The notes beneath the pieces are model-generated. The model ran no database searches and had not been told where the DNA came from. It saw nothing but the letters and a program-made list of their open reading frames with translations. The translations under genes and the position numbers were made by a program. A stretch of DNA of 64,000 nt from Auriscalpium vulgare (Eukaryota > Basidiomycota > Agaricomycetes > Russulales > Auriscalpiaceae), in NCBI GenBank assembly GCA_019915015.1, contig JAHBBC010000003.1, forward strand, positions 744,001 to 808,000, given 5' to 3'. Shown one piece after another: positions 1 to 11,557 of this stretch (within the stretch, counting starts at the first letter, position 1; each line of letters begins with the position of its first letter).

Positions 1-52
1 ACACTTGTCAAGAGTGATGACCACGTCTGACCTCTTCTGACCTACTACTCAG

Positions 53-1401
53 TTACCGCTGATTCGATCTTTTCTGGAATCACAACGTTCGCAAAACTGC
101 CTTGGGTGAAATGCCTCACGCAGAGAAGAGCACGGCTTTCGATATCGCGTTCATCGGGGCTCCTTTTGTGAGTGAACGTCTCACTATCAAGACACAAGTT
201 TTGAGTTGGACACAGGACACTGGAACCTCGTATCGCCCCGGAGCTCGCTTCGGCCCGGCGGGTATTCGCTCAGGATCACGCAGGCTCACTCTATATGGCG
301 GCTACAACGTACCTCTTGAAGTGAACCCATTCTTGTCTGGCCTCAAGATCGTCGACTGCGGTGACATCCCGGTCACCCCCTACGACAATCAATACGCGAT
401 CAGACAGATCGAGAACGGCCACAAGGAGCTGCTGCATCGTACAACATTCTCCCCGCTCGGCAATGACTCCCTCACCGGAGAGCCTCTTATCCCGCTTTCC
501 TCTGATGGCAAAAACCACCCCCGCATCATCACTCTCGGCGGAGACCACACAATTGTATTACCTTTGCTGCGATCCATTTACTCCGCCTATGGCAAGATTT
601 CTGTCATTCACTTCGATTCGCACCTCGACACATGGAAGCCGTCCGTTTTCGGCGGTGCCCCATCCTCCCAGGCAGCTATCAACCATGGCACGTACTTCTA
701 CTGGGCTAGCCAGGAAGGTCTCATAAAGACGGGAGCTCCATCGCAAGTGCACCTTCCCTTTCGTCGCGCACTCTCGACTCGAGAGTGAGGCACCAGAGCT
801 TATGGATCCTAGTGACTGTTTTTCTGGCTTTTAGCATGGCGCCATCCGCACAACTTTGTCCGGTCCCGCGGATTATGTGAACGACGACGAGTCTGGTTTC
901 CAACGCATAGAGGCACGAGAAATCGATACCATCGGTAAGCGCAGCTCGCCTTCCCTGGTCTGCATGCCTACTGATTCTCTTAGGCACCACTGGTATCATC
1001 AAGAAGATTAGGGAAACTGTTGGCGATGAGCCGGTCTACTTGTCGATCGATGTGAGCACCATGTATCTCATCTCATGTATATGATTTGTGCGAACATCAT
1101 GCAGATCGATTCGATCGACCCGGCGTTTGCTCCGGCGACTGGCACACCTGAGACGGGTGGCTGGTCAACCCGAGAGCTGCGAACCATCCTCAGGGGCCTT
1201 GACGGACTCCATATAGTGTCCGCAGATATTGTCGAAGTTGCCCCTGCGTACGACACCAATGCCGAGCTTACCACAATGGCTGCTGCAGATGTGCGTCCAT
1301 CAGTTTTGCAGTGTCTCCTGTATCTCACGCAATCATTGTAGGTTCTCTTCGAAGTCCTGAGCGTTATGGCGAAGACGCCTCTGGGAAAGGTGGCGAAGTA
1401 A
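53..1401 (+). CDS. Agmatinase/arginase-family ureohydrolase (5' end outside window, one frame break)
   Basis: Ureohydrolase-fold Mn enzyme, probably agmatinase (agmatine to putrescine plus urea). Visible family motifs are GGDHTI, DSHLDTW and SIDIDSIDP, which carry the metal-binding His and Asp residues. The core also reads DTGTSYRPGARFGPAGIR and EVAPAYDTNAELTTMAAAD. Introns that restore the family sequence are 168-215, 747-834, 935-983, 1052-1104 and 1291-1341; the stop codon is 1399-1401. Positions 53-116 read as a family-like segment (SIFSGITTFAKLPWVK) in one frame, and the rest continues in another frame from about 118 with too little room for an intron. That indicates a missing base or a real frameshift. 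An acceptor CAG at 50-52 suggests more 5' exons, and probably a signal peptide, to the left. Substrate preference is inferred from family resemblance only. Confidence 0.88.
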
Positions 1402-1641
1402 GGCTGTGTCTGCGAATGGACTTCCAGATGCTTCTCCGATGCTTGCATCGTTATGCGGACTGTAGCTCCTTCATTTTGTGCCAGTACTGGGGCATACTTG
1501 ACGTCGTGCAATAGCAGCGACAAGTCCTAACCCTAGACCAGGGGCATGACTTAGCCGTAGACTAGACAATGCCCAGTGTGCACAGGCCTTAAGCTCGAGC
1601 CAGCGGCTGAGGCGAACAAAGACACTGCCAACAGGTCAGGC

Positions 1642-1649
1642 TATATAAA
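1642..1649 (+). promoter_or_regulatory. TATA box of the IWR1 gene
   Basis: The sequence TATATAAA lies about 50 bp upstream of the ATG at 1696, whose context is GCCACCATGC. It is the only TATA-like sequence between the agmatinase stop and this gene. The role is inferred from position. Confidence 0.55.
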
Positions 1650-1695
1650 GAGGCCTCGCCTGCCGCATTTTGCAGACACCGCTGTCCTCGCCACC

Positions 1696-3003
1696 ATGCA
1701 GGCTGACCAGTCAAACGCCAGCCAGGCCTACACAATCCTCCGCATCAAGCGCAAACGCAACGAGGAGCCTCTCGATGCCCTTGGCATGTCAAGACGCCAT
1801 CGTGTCGTCTCCATCAACTGAACTATTCGTGCAGTGATCGAATCCCGGGTGCGCAGGAAGAAGTCACGCGGTGGTCTCGACGTCTTCCAGTTTGCCGAGA
1901 CCGTCGGGCCAGAGGCATGGAAGGACCAGCAGCAGACGCGTCATTTGCAGGTGCGTAGCTTCCAACGTCTTCCAGGCCGTAGAACATAACTTTCGCGGCG
2001 TTGCTCGTCCATAGGAGCGCATCTCCGCTCTCGCGAGAGAGCAGGCGACCAAAGCCCTCCTGCAGCAGCCTACCGCTCCCTCTCAATCGCCTTCACGCTC
2101 ACCGGTGAAAGGAGATACAGGTCGACAGTACACCATTGTGGCTAAGGATCTTCCTTCGCCATCAGTGAGGTCCAATGCCCCGTACGCCACATATATATAT
2201 GTTGTGATCGACCCTTCCACTCACGACTTGACATCGGACAGACCCAAAGTACTCTCCGCTAGAGACCTTGAGCAACAGCCAAAGACTGACTTCAAGCTCT
2301 ACGATGCCGTGCTAGCGGCTGAGCCTGCCCCGCCGTCTCCCATCGATACGGAGCTCGAGAACTTTCTTCCGATGTTGCAGGATTACCTGAAAAGCAAGTC
2401 CTCTTCCCTCTCATCATCGGCAAAGTGCTGACCACTCGTTGTTTTTAGTGAATGATGATGACATCAATCTTCCTGCAGCGTCGCCGCCGACTACGGCCAG
2501 GCCATCAGGCTCTGGGCAAGCAATCACGGTACCTGCTTCTCTACCTCCACTCGACGACCCAGACTACGTGTGGGACGTATTCTATCATCGCGCAGGGCTG
2601 ATCAACGAGTTCGATAACACGATTCACATTGCGACACTGTGAGCTATTGTTTTGTCTTGATTATGCAGGTGCTGACATCTGGGTCGTAGCACTGGACTTC
2701 CGTCGTCGTTCGGAGATCCCTTCGCGTCTGACTCCGAATCCGAGGAAGAAGACGAAGCTGATGAGGATTCCAATGGTACGTGCCACTGATTCCAGCCCGT
2801 CGATACAAACTGTACAATTAGAGCCGGTTTAGACGAAGGTTACTATAAGAATGACTACCCAGATGAAGAAAGTTCCGAAGACTCCGATGGCAGTGGTCAG
2901 TCCCATCGCTTCGTCTGCTCATTTCCCTTGACTAAACCTCCACACTGGATCAGATATGTTCCATGAGCAGTCTGAAGACGAGGGTACGCATCCTTGGAGA
3001 TGA
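1696..3003 (+). CDS. IWR1: RNA polymerase II nuclear localization protein Iwr1 (SLC7A6OS family)
   Basis: Iwr1 binds assembled RNA polymerase II in the cytoplasm and supplies the import signal for the holoenzyme. The N-terminus has the family signature YTILRIKRKRNEEPLDAL followed by VFQFAETV. The C-terminal Iwr1 domain shows DYVWDVFYH, a Glu/Asp-rich stretch and YYKNDYPDEES. Seven exons total 972 nt (323 aa): 1696-1783, 1835-1950, 2015-2393, 2449-2638, 2690-2775, 2833-2895 and 2954-3003. Two of the six introns (1784-1834 and 2394-2448) can only be spliced in frame as GC-AG introns; the second donor is AAAAGCAAGT. Frame and family alignment agree throughout, so the model is firm. The last eight or so residues depend on not splicing the final GTACGC. 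Confidence 0.9.
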
Positions 3004-3469
3004 CCGTGCTCAGGGTACACTTCGTCATACCTATCATAGTAGATCCGCATTGTCATTAATAAGTTAGTGTGCAATGCAAGGGATCATGACATCGTTACTC
3101 AAGCAAACAGCTGGTATACATTATTTTATGTAAATCGGCAACCCTAGCGAAGTGTACAATTACGTGTATGGACAGAGCTTCTCGTACACCGATACCAGAT
3201 GAATATATATACACACCTTGACCCCCAAAAAGACAAGCAACCCGCCAATTACCCAAGCGTGTATAGTAGGTGAATGCGATAATATCGATACATGAAGAAA
3301 GACGGGTCCGCAGAGCTCTAAATATGATGGGGTGTGATGTCAACAGTCGATCCAACCGACAGTAAGAGAGATATGAAGGGGACGAAGTGCCAGATGTGAA
3401 AAAGATGCAAGGGTGGGCGACAGCGTCCGTGCATAGTGCGATGAACGAGAAGTATGCATGGCGCACTGT
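3004..3469. other. Convergent intergenic region IWR1 / phytochrome
   Basis: This stretch holds the 3' ends of two convergent genes. It is AT-rich with several ATATATAT and AATAA-like tracts suitable for 3' processing on both strands. No coding potential, tRNA or repeat was recognised. Confidence 0.5.
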
Positions 3470-6400
3470 TCATGTGGAAGGCGTGTTTGTTTCCAATGGA
3501 GGCGAAGTTGGGAAGGGCGTAGGATTATTGCTGATCTGATGGGTGTGTCGAGGGAACCATCCGCCGAGCTCCCAGCTACTCCCGATGCGATATTCGTCTT
3601 TCTGGCGCTGTAAGGGGTCTGTGACGCCGCGGAGGATGGTACGCAGGCGTTTCCAGTCTATGGGTTTCAAAATCCATCCGTCGATCCCATATCGCATAAA
3701 CTCGTCTCGTTCTTTCTCCAGCAGTGACGCGGAGACCGCGAATATGGGGATGCGGCCATTTAGATTGTGAGAGACTCGGTCATGATTTGGGAGCGTTGTT
3801 GCTTCCAGCTTTCGTATGCGCTGTGTTGCCTCGAAGCCGTTGAGAATCGGCATCCTGGTAACATTCGGAGATCAGAAATCGACCATGATTATAATGACGC
3901 CGCCGTACTGGATATCCATGAGGACACAGTCATATTGCTGGTCGGCCATGATTGCCTCGACGCCCTCTTGTCCGTTCGTAGTGTTGACGACAGCGTGACC
4001 GTCTAAACTCAGCCGCTTGGCAAGGATCATGCGGTTAACGTCATTGTCCTTATATTGCGCTCGTCAGTAACTGAACTAAAGAGCTCGATGCAACAGCGTA
4101 CCTCCACGACTAGCACACGCAGCTTTCCGCGGACGGACCCGTCATCGGTCTTCGACGGCTTGTGCCTCGGCGTCATCTCATCCATCGGTCGTTGATGCAT
4201 ATCGTCAACCTTGACCGGACGGAGCGTCGTTCCACCTTCAGTCACAGTACCAATAGGCGGAGGGATCGTCCTCGTCTCTTGGGAAGATGTCTGTTCAAAA
4301 GCTGCACCGAACGTATTCGAAATCGCGACCACCAGACTGTCGAGCTCATGACTGCTGCCGGAGCCATGACTGTTTGTACGATGGCGTGCCGGCCTGGTGG
4401 ATGTGCCATCAGACGATGAAGAGCGTGAAAACACGGCGCGGCTGGTCTCATCGGGCAGAACGAAGGGGATGAGGAAGGAAAATCGGCTTCCTTCGTCGAC
4501 TGTCGAATCCACGCGCAGCTGGCCGCCGAGCTGCTCTACAATGCGTGCCACGACGGCGAGACCAAGCCCTGTGCAAGTTTATGAGAGATGAAAAAAAAGC
4601 AGGACAGAGCAGATATAAGTACCAAGGCCCGGCGCCGTCGTCACCTTGGGTTGCGACGATTCCACTTGTTCGAACTCGCGGAAGATGCTCTCCAGCTTCG
4701 CGGCTGGGATACCACAGCCTGTATCGCTTACGACGATCTCTACCACAACCTGTTTTGGAGTCCGCAGGCCCTGGGGCTCTTCGTATTCTCTGCAAGTGGT
4801 GGAAATTTCGCCATTCTCCGTGTATTTGACTGCGTCGTCCTGTCAGAAGCACGCATGCAGGTTGACCCAGAGACTACTTACGGGCATTCGCCGTCAAATT
4901 AGCGACCACTGTGCGTATCTTAGTAGGGTCGCCAACGACCATTCTTGGACTGCGTGACAGGTCCAAGCGAAATCTGAGATTCCTGCGCAACGCCTCGCTC
5001 TTATATAGGTTGGTCGCCTCTTCGATGACAGCGGGCAGATCGAAAAGTTCGTTGAACGAGGTTTCATGGCCACTCTCCAGACGTGTCAGATCCTGCGGCG
5101 ACTTGGGTGAGGACGAGCAAATGCCGGTATAAGAGGGGCACACACCAGCAGGTCATTGATCGTGAATAACAGACTCTGTAATTCAAATCAATATTGATGG
5201 AATCAATGGCGACTTTTGAGATTTTTACCTTGGATGCAGCATGAGATTGGTTGAGATTCTCCCGTGTTTCAACATCCAACGATCCATGTAAAGCAAGCTC
5301 AAGGCAGCTGAGGTAGATGTTAGCATGGCAAAAGAAAGTGTACGCGATGACGACATACTTGATGATGTGGTTTAACGGTGTGCGAACTGAATGAATAGGC
5401 AAGTGAGCAAACGACTTGTCGCTGACACCGCAAAGATATCAATATACCTTCATGCCCCGCATTCGACAACAAGATATTCGTCAGTTTCGTGGTCTGTAGG
5501 GCATTTTCTTTCTGACGCCAAACCTCGATGAACTACGCAAAAAATCAGCGCGACGAATCACTTTACCGGGCGTGGCTCGCCTTCGCACCTTGCCGTATAC
5601 CAGCGCCAGCACTCCTGCTGTCTCCAACTGCTCGTCAGTCCACGCCCGCGACCGTCCTGTGACCGTCTCGGACCAAACCTTGAACGAGTTCCTCGGTTCC
5701 AGAGCTGACTGCCCCTGCCCTTCCTTGAATGGCTTGCCCGCCCAACGGACATGTCGCGTCTGTCCTTTGCGCAGGAAGGCAATAAAATCCTTGCCGCCCG
5801 TCGACAAAGGCACGAACAACATGCCAGCGACAACTTCGAGGCCGGTGGACAGCTGTAGATCTGGAAAGTCTTTCGTTACGGCCTGCGAGACCTGGATCAT
5901 GTTGAACCGCTTCAAGCGGAGGTACTCCGCCATGACGAGGACCTCTTGTCCGTGCTGGTTGGGTCCGAGGATCTTGGCACCCTCACCAATGACGAGGACG
6001 CCAAAGTCAGCGTCGAAAAGACCCAGGAGATCGTCAGCATTGGATACAATGTAACCTGTGGAATGCTGATCGCTCGCGATGGTGTTGATCTTGCAAGGCG
6101 ATGAGTAGGCAGTATATATGCTGACTAGGGTGCTTACCAATTTGCGAGTGTGGAGGCGGTGGGCGTAGCTCAGACGCTCGACGTTGCGCGAGATGGAGTC
6201 GCTGAGCAGGCGGAGCATCTGGCGCACAGGGAAGGAAACGCGGATGCCCTGCGAGCCGTAAGAGTGGCATGCAACCAAGCCCCACAGTTGACCAAACGCG
6301 GTTATAGACTGCCAACGGGAACTCAGTGAGACTGTACTCGAGCGGACTGCAGCAGTTTTTCACGTACCACTGACATTGACGACCGCACACCCATGTTTGC

Positions 6401-8860
6401 AAGATCTATACACAAGGCTCCGTGAGCCATTTGAAGTTCAAAAGCGAATCCAACCCATACATTTCAGATGGATGGGGCTCATCGCGCGCAGGTAGCAATG
6501 TGTCATGTTCTAGAGGCGTATACTCAGCTAGTCGTACAGAGCGAAACTAAGAGCAGTTACCAGTGGCACTAGCAGGTCCTCTGCATTTCTGACAACCAAA
6601 CGAGCTGTGACCTGCTCGCGGTCGTACAATAAACGCGTCTTGTCTAAATATGCATATAAATCAAACCAACGCTTAGCTCACATTAACAAAAGCAGCGTAC
6701 TGATCATGTACAGTTGTCGAGCCTGCCAACAGACGACATGGTCAACGGAGTTAGCAACGCATGAACAGTAACGCACTTGAGCAGGGATATCGGCAGCGGG
6801 GAAATGCAGGCCCTTGTATAGGTCGTGTGTATGGTTCCAATCCACCAGCTCCGCGACTGTCTGCCCGTTCCAGCTGTCGTCGAATTGATACACCAGCACG
6901 CGATGAAACTGGGTCAAGTCCTTTATAACCCCAACGGACACCTTCAGAAAAGTGTCGAGGTCGGTCGCCGCGCTGAGTTGCTCGTTGATTTGATTCATCA
7001 CCCCAAAGACGTCCATCATGCCCGCGCCTGTCCGTTGACCTCGTCGCCCGCGACGTTTACGTCCAGCGTCACCAGCAGAAGGTGATGACACATCAGCGCG
7101 GCTCATCCTGCGGATGCGCTCGAGGGCGGGCAGTGGCTTTGCATAATTTGTTGTGCTTTCCACGATGTCTTCTACGCTTGGCGACCAGGTCTCGTCTCCA
7201 TCAAGGCCGCCGATCGCAGACAAAGATGACGCGGGAGAAGGAGACAGAGCGGGAGGCGTGTTGGATGGGTTGATGGTAGAGTTGGACCCTCTAGTCGTCG
7301 ACGTCGATTCCGAGGCGTAGATGTTCATTCGATTTTTGGATTGCAGTTCGCTGTCAGAAATGGGAGTGTTTGACGAGCCGGGGCTACTGCTCGCTTCACC
7401 GCTGCCGGGAGAGGACGTCGGTGTCGAGTCGCTGCCCGTGCCCGGATGCAAAGGATTAAAAAGGTCACGGTCAAGCTCGAACTCGAGGATGATGAGATCC
7501 TGTGCACCAGTACTAGCGGTGGTATGGGCGGGTGCGTTGGGGCGATGTGCAGCACACCAGCACGACCAATACCTCCTCAGTTGAGGGTCTGATTCTGCAT
7601 GGTCCGCCAGTGCGCTACCTGGCATACCGTATCCGTGCAGCAAGAAGACATGTGGGCTAGTCTCCTCGCTTGTCGAATTTGGATCAGGATCAGACAAGTA
7701 TTGGATATTGTCCCATATTACGTCCACCTGAGAGTCTGGTAGGACGTCTGTGAGGCACGGCAAGGAGAATAGGTACCGAGGGCTGAGCCCCAGCAGCTCC
7801 GTAGAGTTCTCGGAAACTTGTCGCACGACCAGTCTGTCGCTTGTCGTATCCTCGTGCACGGCGATGAGAACACCGAAGCCTTGTACAGCACCCGGCGTCC
7901 TGATGGGCTGGACAGCAACATTCACATGTTCAGTTTAAAGGGACATCGTACAGTCGGACCGCTCACCTCATCCTCGCATTGTATGAGCTTTGCCTCACGG
8001 CCTATAATGACGTGGTGGCCATCCGCGTCCTCCTTGTGCTCGAAACGAAAGGTGACGATGGGCTCGTCGCCGGACGGATGGCCGCTGCTAGAGCCGACTG
8101 AGCGGTCGGCATCAACTGAAAGACTGCCTCCGCTCAGCGACGATTCCGGGGTGGATATGCGCTGCTGGCTGCCCCCAGCCGGGGAGGTACCGACAGCAGG
8201 CCGGCTGCTCACAGATTGCGGCTGATGTGCCGCGCTCACGCTCGACGAGCGAGAGGATATTGGTGGCAGTAAGACGATGTCGGTGTCCGCGAGGTCAAGA
8301 GAGGCGCGTTCGTGGTCGGCTAGGAGGTCTACCTGGGCCATGCCCGCGAAGGCTTCGTCGCTGTGACGGAAAGGGACTGCGGGTGAGGATTCTGCGAATG
8401 CCTCCGCCGCAGCGTGGGAGAGGCCAGGGGGATGTCGAGGATCATAGTCATAGTCAGTTGGTGAGGGGGAGAATGGCGATTGATCGATGGGGTGTATACC
8501 AAAGTCTATGGGGGACGAGACGGAAGGACGCGGGCTTGCAATGTGCAAGCTCGGCGCGCTCTGGAAGCTGGTACTCTGAACTGTGAGGTCGTCTGCGGGG
8601 AAGTGGCGGAAGTTGGGGGACTGAACACGCCGGGACCTTTGTGGGTGCCGCCTGCGGGAAGGGCGAGCCTCGGGGGAGGAGTCCTCATGAGAGCTGCGTG
8701 AGCGGCGAGACTGGGGACGGACGGTGGGGGAAGCAGCGTCGAGGGACCTGCGACGTAGGGGAGGCGGGTCTGGGGGTTGTGCGGGTTGTATGTTGGCCAG
8801 GAGGGAGCGGACGGGGTAGACGAACGAGCTCGACGACGGCGGGTCGCTGCTCGCGCTCAT
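3470..8860 (-). CDS. Fungal phytochrome: hybrid histidine kinase photoreceptor (Fph type)
   Basis: Red/far-red photoreceptor with a kinase output and a fused receiver. In order: a Ser/Pro-rich N-terminal extension (exon 7967-8860); a PAS domain with CEDEPIRTPGAVQGFG, whose Cys occupies the usual biliverdin-attachment position; a GAF domain with FPAADIPAQAR (normally PASDIPAQAR); a PHY domain (about 5.5-6.3 kb); HisKA with the H-box NAGHEVRTPLNHI, split by an intron near 5450; an HATPase with VVANLTANARKY, DTGCGIP and a GLGL box; then a receiver domain with LVVE and phospho-acceptor Asp in VLMDIQMPILNGF (about 3915). Many short introns interrupt it. The start ATG at 8858-8860 was chosen as the first Met in the open exon; the stop is at 3470. 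All catalytic boxes look intact. It diverges from UBC1 across 306 bp. Confidence 0.92.
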
Positions 8861-9166
8861 GCTTGATAGCGACAAGAAATCAGTACGCGGTTGGCTACAC
8901 ACCACTGCTCACGCGCATGGGGCATGACGTCACTCGCGTCCTCTTCAGCCTGACCTTATAAGAGTTTCGAACAAAGCACAATATGCATGCAGGGTCTGCA
9001 CACTGCACTGCACGGACATGGATATTCTGGACTGTCCTGGCAGTGGACTCCATGTACGTCGTCGCCTTGCAGATCGCTCACTGGCACTGGCCGCGTCACG
9101 TGCGCGCGCCTTGGTCTTCACGCGGTCCCACTGGCCTGGTCCTCCCACATCACAGCGCTTCAAGTC
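8861..9166. other. Divergent promoter region phytochrome / UBC1
   Basis: A 306-bp intergenic segment between two divergent start codons. It contains CACGTG at about 9096-9101 inside a GC-rich stretch. No strong TATA box or additional gene was seen. Confidence 0.4.
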
Positions 9167-10004
9167 ATGGATGCACGACTGCGTCGCGTCAACAAGGAGA
9201 TTGCAGGTTTGCACGCTCAAGTACTGCAGCATCCGACCCCAGTGATTGACTGCACGCACGCACAGACTGCAAGAACGACAAGTCGACGAACATCGAGATC
9301 GACCTCATCGACAACTCCCCGTTCCATCTTCGCGGCACATTCGAGGGCCCCCAGGATACGCCCTATGCTGGCGGTCGTTTCAACGTCGTGCGTAGTATAA
9401 CTTTGCTACGACAACAACTTCATGACCGACCTCTCTGTCTTCTCACGCGACCCACAGGACATCGCCATACCACCAACCTACCCCTTTCAACCGCCCAAGA
9501 TCCGATTCCTCACAAAGGTCTACCACCCGAATGTCTCTTCCGCCTCCGGTGCCATCTGCCTGGACATCCTTAAGGATGCCTGGTCGCCTGTCCTTACCTT
9601 GAAGTCGACTCTCATCTCCTTACAATCCCTGCTCAACTCGCCCGAACCGGATGATCCACAAGATGCCGAGGTCGCGAAACACTATCTTACCAGTCGATCG
9701 GGCTTCCAGGAGACGGCGCGCTACTGGGCACAGGTGTACGCGGGCGCCCCGGGGGCGAAATCGGGCGATGCGATCGCATTGGCTGGGTTGGAGACCGCGC
9801 ATGTAGACCGGTTTGAGTCAATTGGGTTTGAACGCGGGAAAGTGGTGCGTGGCATTTTCTCGTGGCGGATGTCCTCAGCTTGCACAGGAAGCTGATATAC
9901 TGTCGCTACCGCAGATCGATGTCCTCCGAAGACTTAACTACCGCGGCGCTAACATCGCCAAGATTCCGGAGGACAAGGTTGTGGAAGAGCTATTGAAGAA
10001 TTGA
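9167..10004 (+). CDS. UBC1: Ubiquitin-conjugating enzyme E2 with C-terminal UBA domain (Ubc1/UBE2K type)
   Basis: E2 enzyme that takes ubiquitin from E1 and extends ubiquitin chains, in yeast acting in proteasomal turnover. Four exons (9167-9206, 9266-9387, 9458-9844, 9915-10004) give 212 aa. The UBC fold shows [45 protein letters not shown] (the catalytic Cys is in ICLD) and the W-S-P-V-L-T-L motif. About 35 C-terminal residues ([20 protein letters not shown]) form the UBA domain that separates Ubc1/E2-25K from other E2s. Length matches the family. The ATG at 9167 begins [12 protein letters not shown], a normal E2 helix 1. Confidence 0.94.
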
Positions 10005-10421
10005 ATGCATTGTTCTCGTACTTCCCCTGTGTGTTGTATCCATTATCTAATGCGCTGACCTCGACTCGCGCTGTCCCTTCCAAGAGTCGCTGAGATGCAG
10101 TTGTCTCTGCGGCAGAAATTTATGGTCTTCACCAGCAAGGCAGCACTGAGCGCTGTTGCCCTAGGCCCAGCCCAGGCGCTCCCTTACCTTGGTTGCCCTC
10201 TCTCTGCATTGGGATCGCCGCTATTGCCATTGTCTCTGAGGCTCAAGATCATGGCTCAGGTTCACATTCAACAACAACAACTCTCGAGCTAACAACCAAC
10301 TAACAACGCGCAAATTCACATATCAATAACGGTCTATAGCGACTAACTCAGACCAGCAGGACTCGTCTGCACGATCATATCAGCGATCCTCCAAAGCAAC
10401 AATGAAATAGGGCACCCACTC
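10005..10421. other. Intergenic, 3' flank of UBC1
   Basis: Convergent spacer between UBC1 (+) and the small secreted-protein candidate (-). It carries polyA-like CAACAACAA and AACTAACAAC runs near 10265-10310. A short open frame at 10095-10292 (+) has no recognisable domain and is not called. Confidence 0.4.
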
Positions 10422-10648
10422 CTACTGTCCAGCACACCTTGCGTGCAAGTGTGCTGTGTCTCGCTTCAACCAGCACGGTGATGAAATATCTCGGTAAGGG
10501 GGCTCGTCTGAGCGGCCAGTAGGTCAACGTGCGTTCCATCTGCGCTGCACGGCCACGTACCTTGGGCGGTGGGGCACGCTTGCCCAGAACGCAGCTGCAG
10601 TGCCCACACCACTGCCATCACGATGAGGGAGAGGATTCGGCCATGCAT
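10422..10648 (-). CDS. Putative small secreted protein (57 aa)
   Basis: Not a recognised family. Exon 1 (10561-10648) encodes a signal-peptide-like start (MHGRILSLIVMAVVWALQL, then RSGQA before a Cys). A 53-nt intron (10508-10560; donor GTACGT, branch-like GTTGACC, acceptor CTCAG) leads to exon 2 (10422-10507), and the total of 174 nt closes in frame. The predicted mature part has three Cys. A TATATA-like sequence lies about 50 bp upstream (near 10702). The intron, signal peptide and TATA box together support a gene, but the protein is very short and could be chance. Function unknown. Confidence 0.38.
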
Positions 10649-11470
10649 TTTGTCGAGGTCTCCAGAAAAGACGAGAGGACACTGGCAAGCCTCCGCAGCG
10701 TATATATGTACCGCCTCTCAGCTGGGAGCTATCCCGCAAACTCGTGCCGAGGTCAGTTGCCTTCTGCGCCTTCTCAGATATGGTCATGCCTTTCAAGCAT
10801 ACTTTTTACCCAGGCCTCGTCGGAAGTGCGCCGCGTTGTGCTGGTCTGAGACGCTGGAATTTGCAAATTTGCGACGTCCACACACGAGGCACCGCTCCAG
10901 ATCCAGAGACGTCGCCGGGGAGCATGCTCAAATTCCCTGCACGGTGCTTCTGGGCCCCGACTGGCCACCTTCTTTGTCCACGACACCTTGTCTGTGCGCC
11001 GGCGCGCATAGCTTCGCGTAGGGATTCGCAGCAGCAGCGTCCGCTGATGCCAGGTGCAATGTGCTACGCCGGTTGGACCGGCTGGCTGCGGAGGACCAAC
11101 GGGGCTCCGGATGCGTGCGGCCTCGAGTCTGGTACGGTCGGCTTCATAGAGTAGCGTGCCCGCCGCACGCATGGACCGGTGTCACGCCGTCCTTGAATCT
11201 CAGACGATTCCCCATGGCTCATCGTGCTGTAGCGCAGGGCGCCTGGAGATAGCAATGGGTGTCCATATCATCATAGGAAGCAAACGGTGCGCTACTTAAC
11301 TAACTAACTAAATAACGGTCGGTCGTGTACACGAGTCCTGCAGATACGAGAATAATAGCATAGCATTAAGCATATCGCTGCGAAAAGTAGATGAAGTAGA
11401 TGAATAACTCTGAGAAGTTCAATAGCTCGCTCACTCAGGTGCGAAAAACCAGGCATCATTTTTGGTGGCA
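10649..11470. other. Intergenic, no gene recognised
   Basis: About 820 bp between the small secreted-protein candidate and the tRNA. Open frames occur on both strands (for example 10744-11154 + and 10774-11172 -), but they overlap each other, lack domains and look like GC-rich noise. It contains the upstream region of the small minus-strand gene. Confidence 0.4.
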
Positions 11471-11474
11471 AAAA
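11471..11474 (-). terminator. RNA polymerase III terminator of tRNA-Thr
   Basis: A run of four T on the minus strand starts directly after the discriminator base of the tRNA. This is a minimal Pol III terminator. Confidence 0.7.
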
Positions 11475-11557
11475 TGCCCACTGGCTGATTCGAACAACCG
11501 ACCTCATCATGGCCACGCGAGTACGAGTGACGCGCTCTACCGCTGAGCTAAGCGGGC
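11475..11557 (-). tRNA. tRNA-Thr (anticodon CGU) with an 11-nt intron
   Basis: The 83-nt gene folds as a complete cloverleaf on the minus strand. The acceptor stem GCCCGCT pairs with AGTGGGC (one G-U). The D arm is GCTC/GAGC, the anticodon stem CGTCA/TGATG, and the T arm GGTTG/CAGCC with loop TTCGAAT. The anticodon loop reads C-T-CGT-A and is interrupted after position 37 by CTCGCGTGGCC before A38, the canonical nuclear tRNA intron site. Anticodon CGT decodes ACG (Thr). Terminator T4 follows immediately. Confidence 0.88.

Noticed and set aside
2165..2241. Possible intron in IWR1 (GTGAGG...GACAG)
   Set aside because: Its 77-nt length would break the frame, while unspliced sequence remains in the frame used by the flanking exons.
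5572..6054. 160-codon open frame on the plus strand inside the phytochrome gene
   Set aside because: It is antisense to the well-supported PHY domain, has no domain of its own, and is explained by high GC coding sequence on the other strand.
10744..11172. Overlapping open frames of about 130 codons on both strands
   Set aside because: They overlap each other on opposite strands, lack introns, start context and recognisable motifs.
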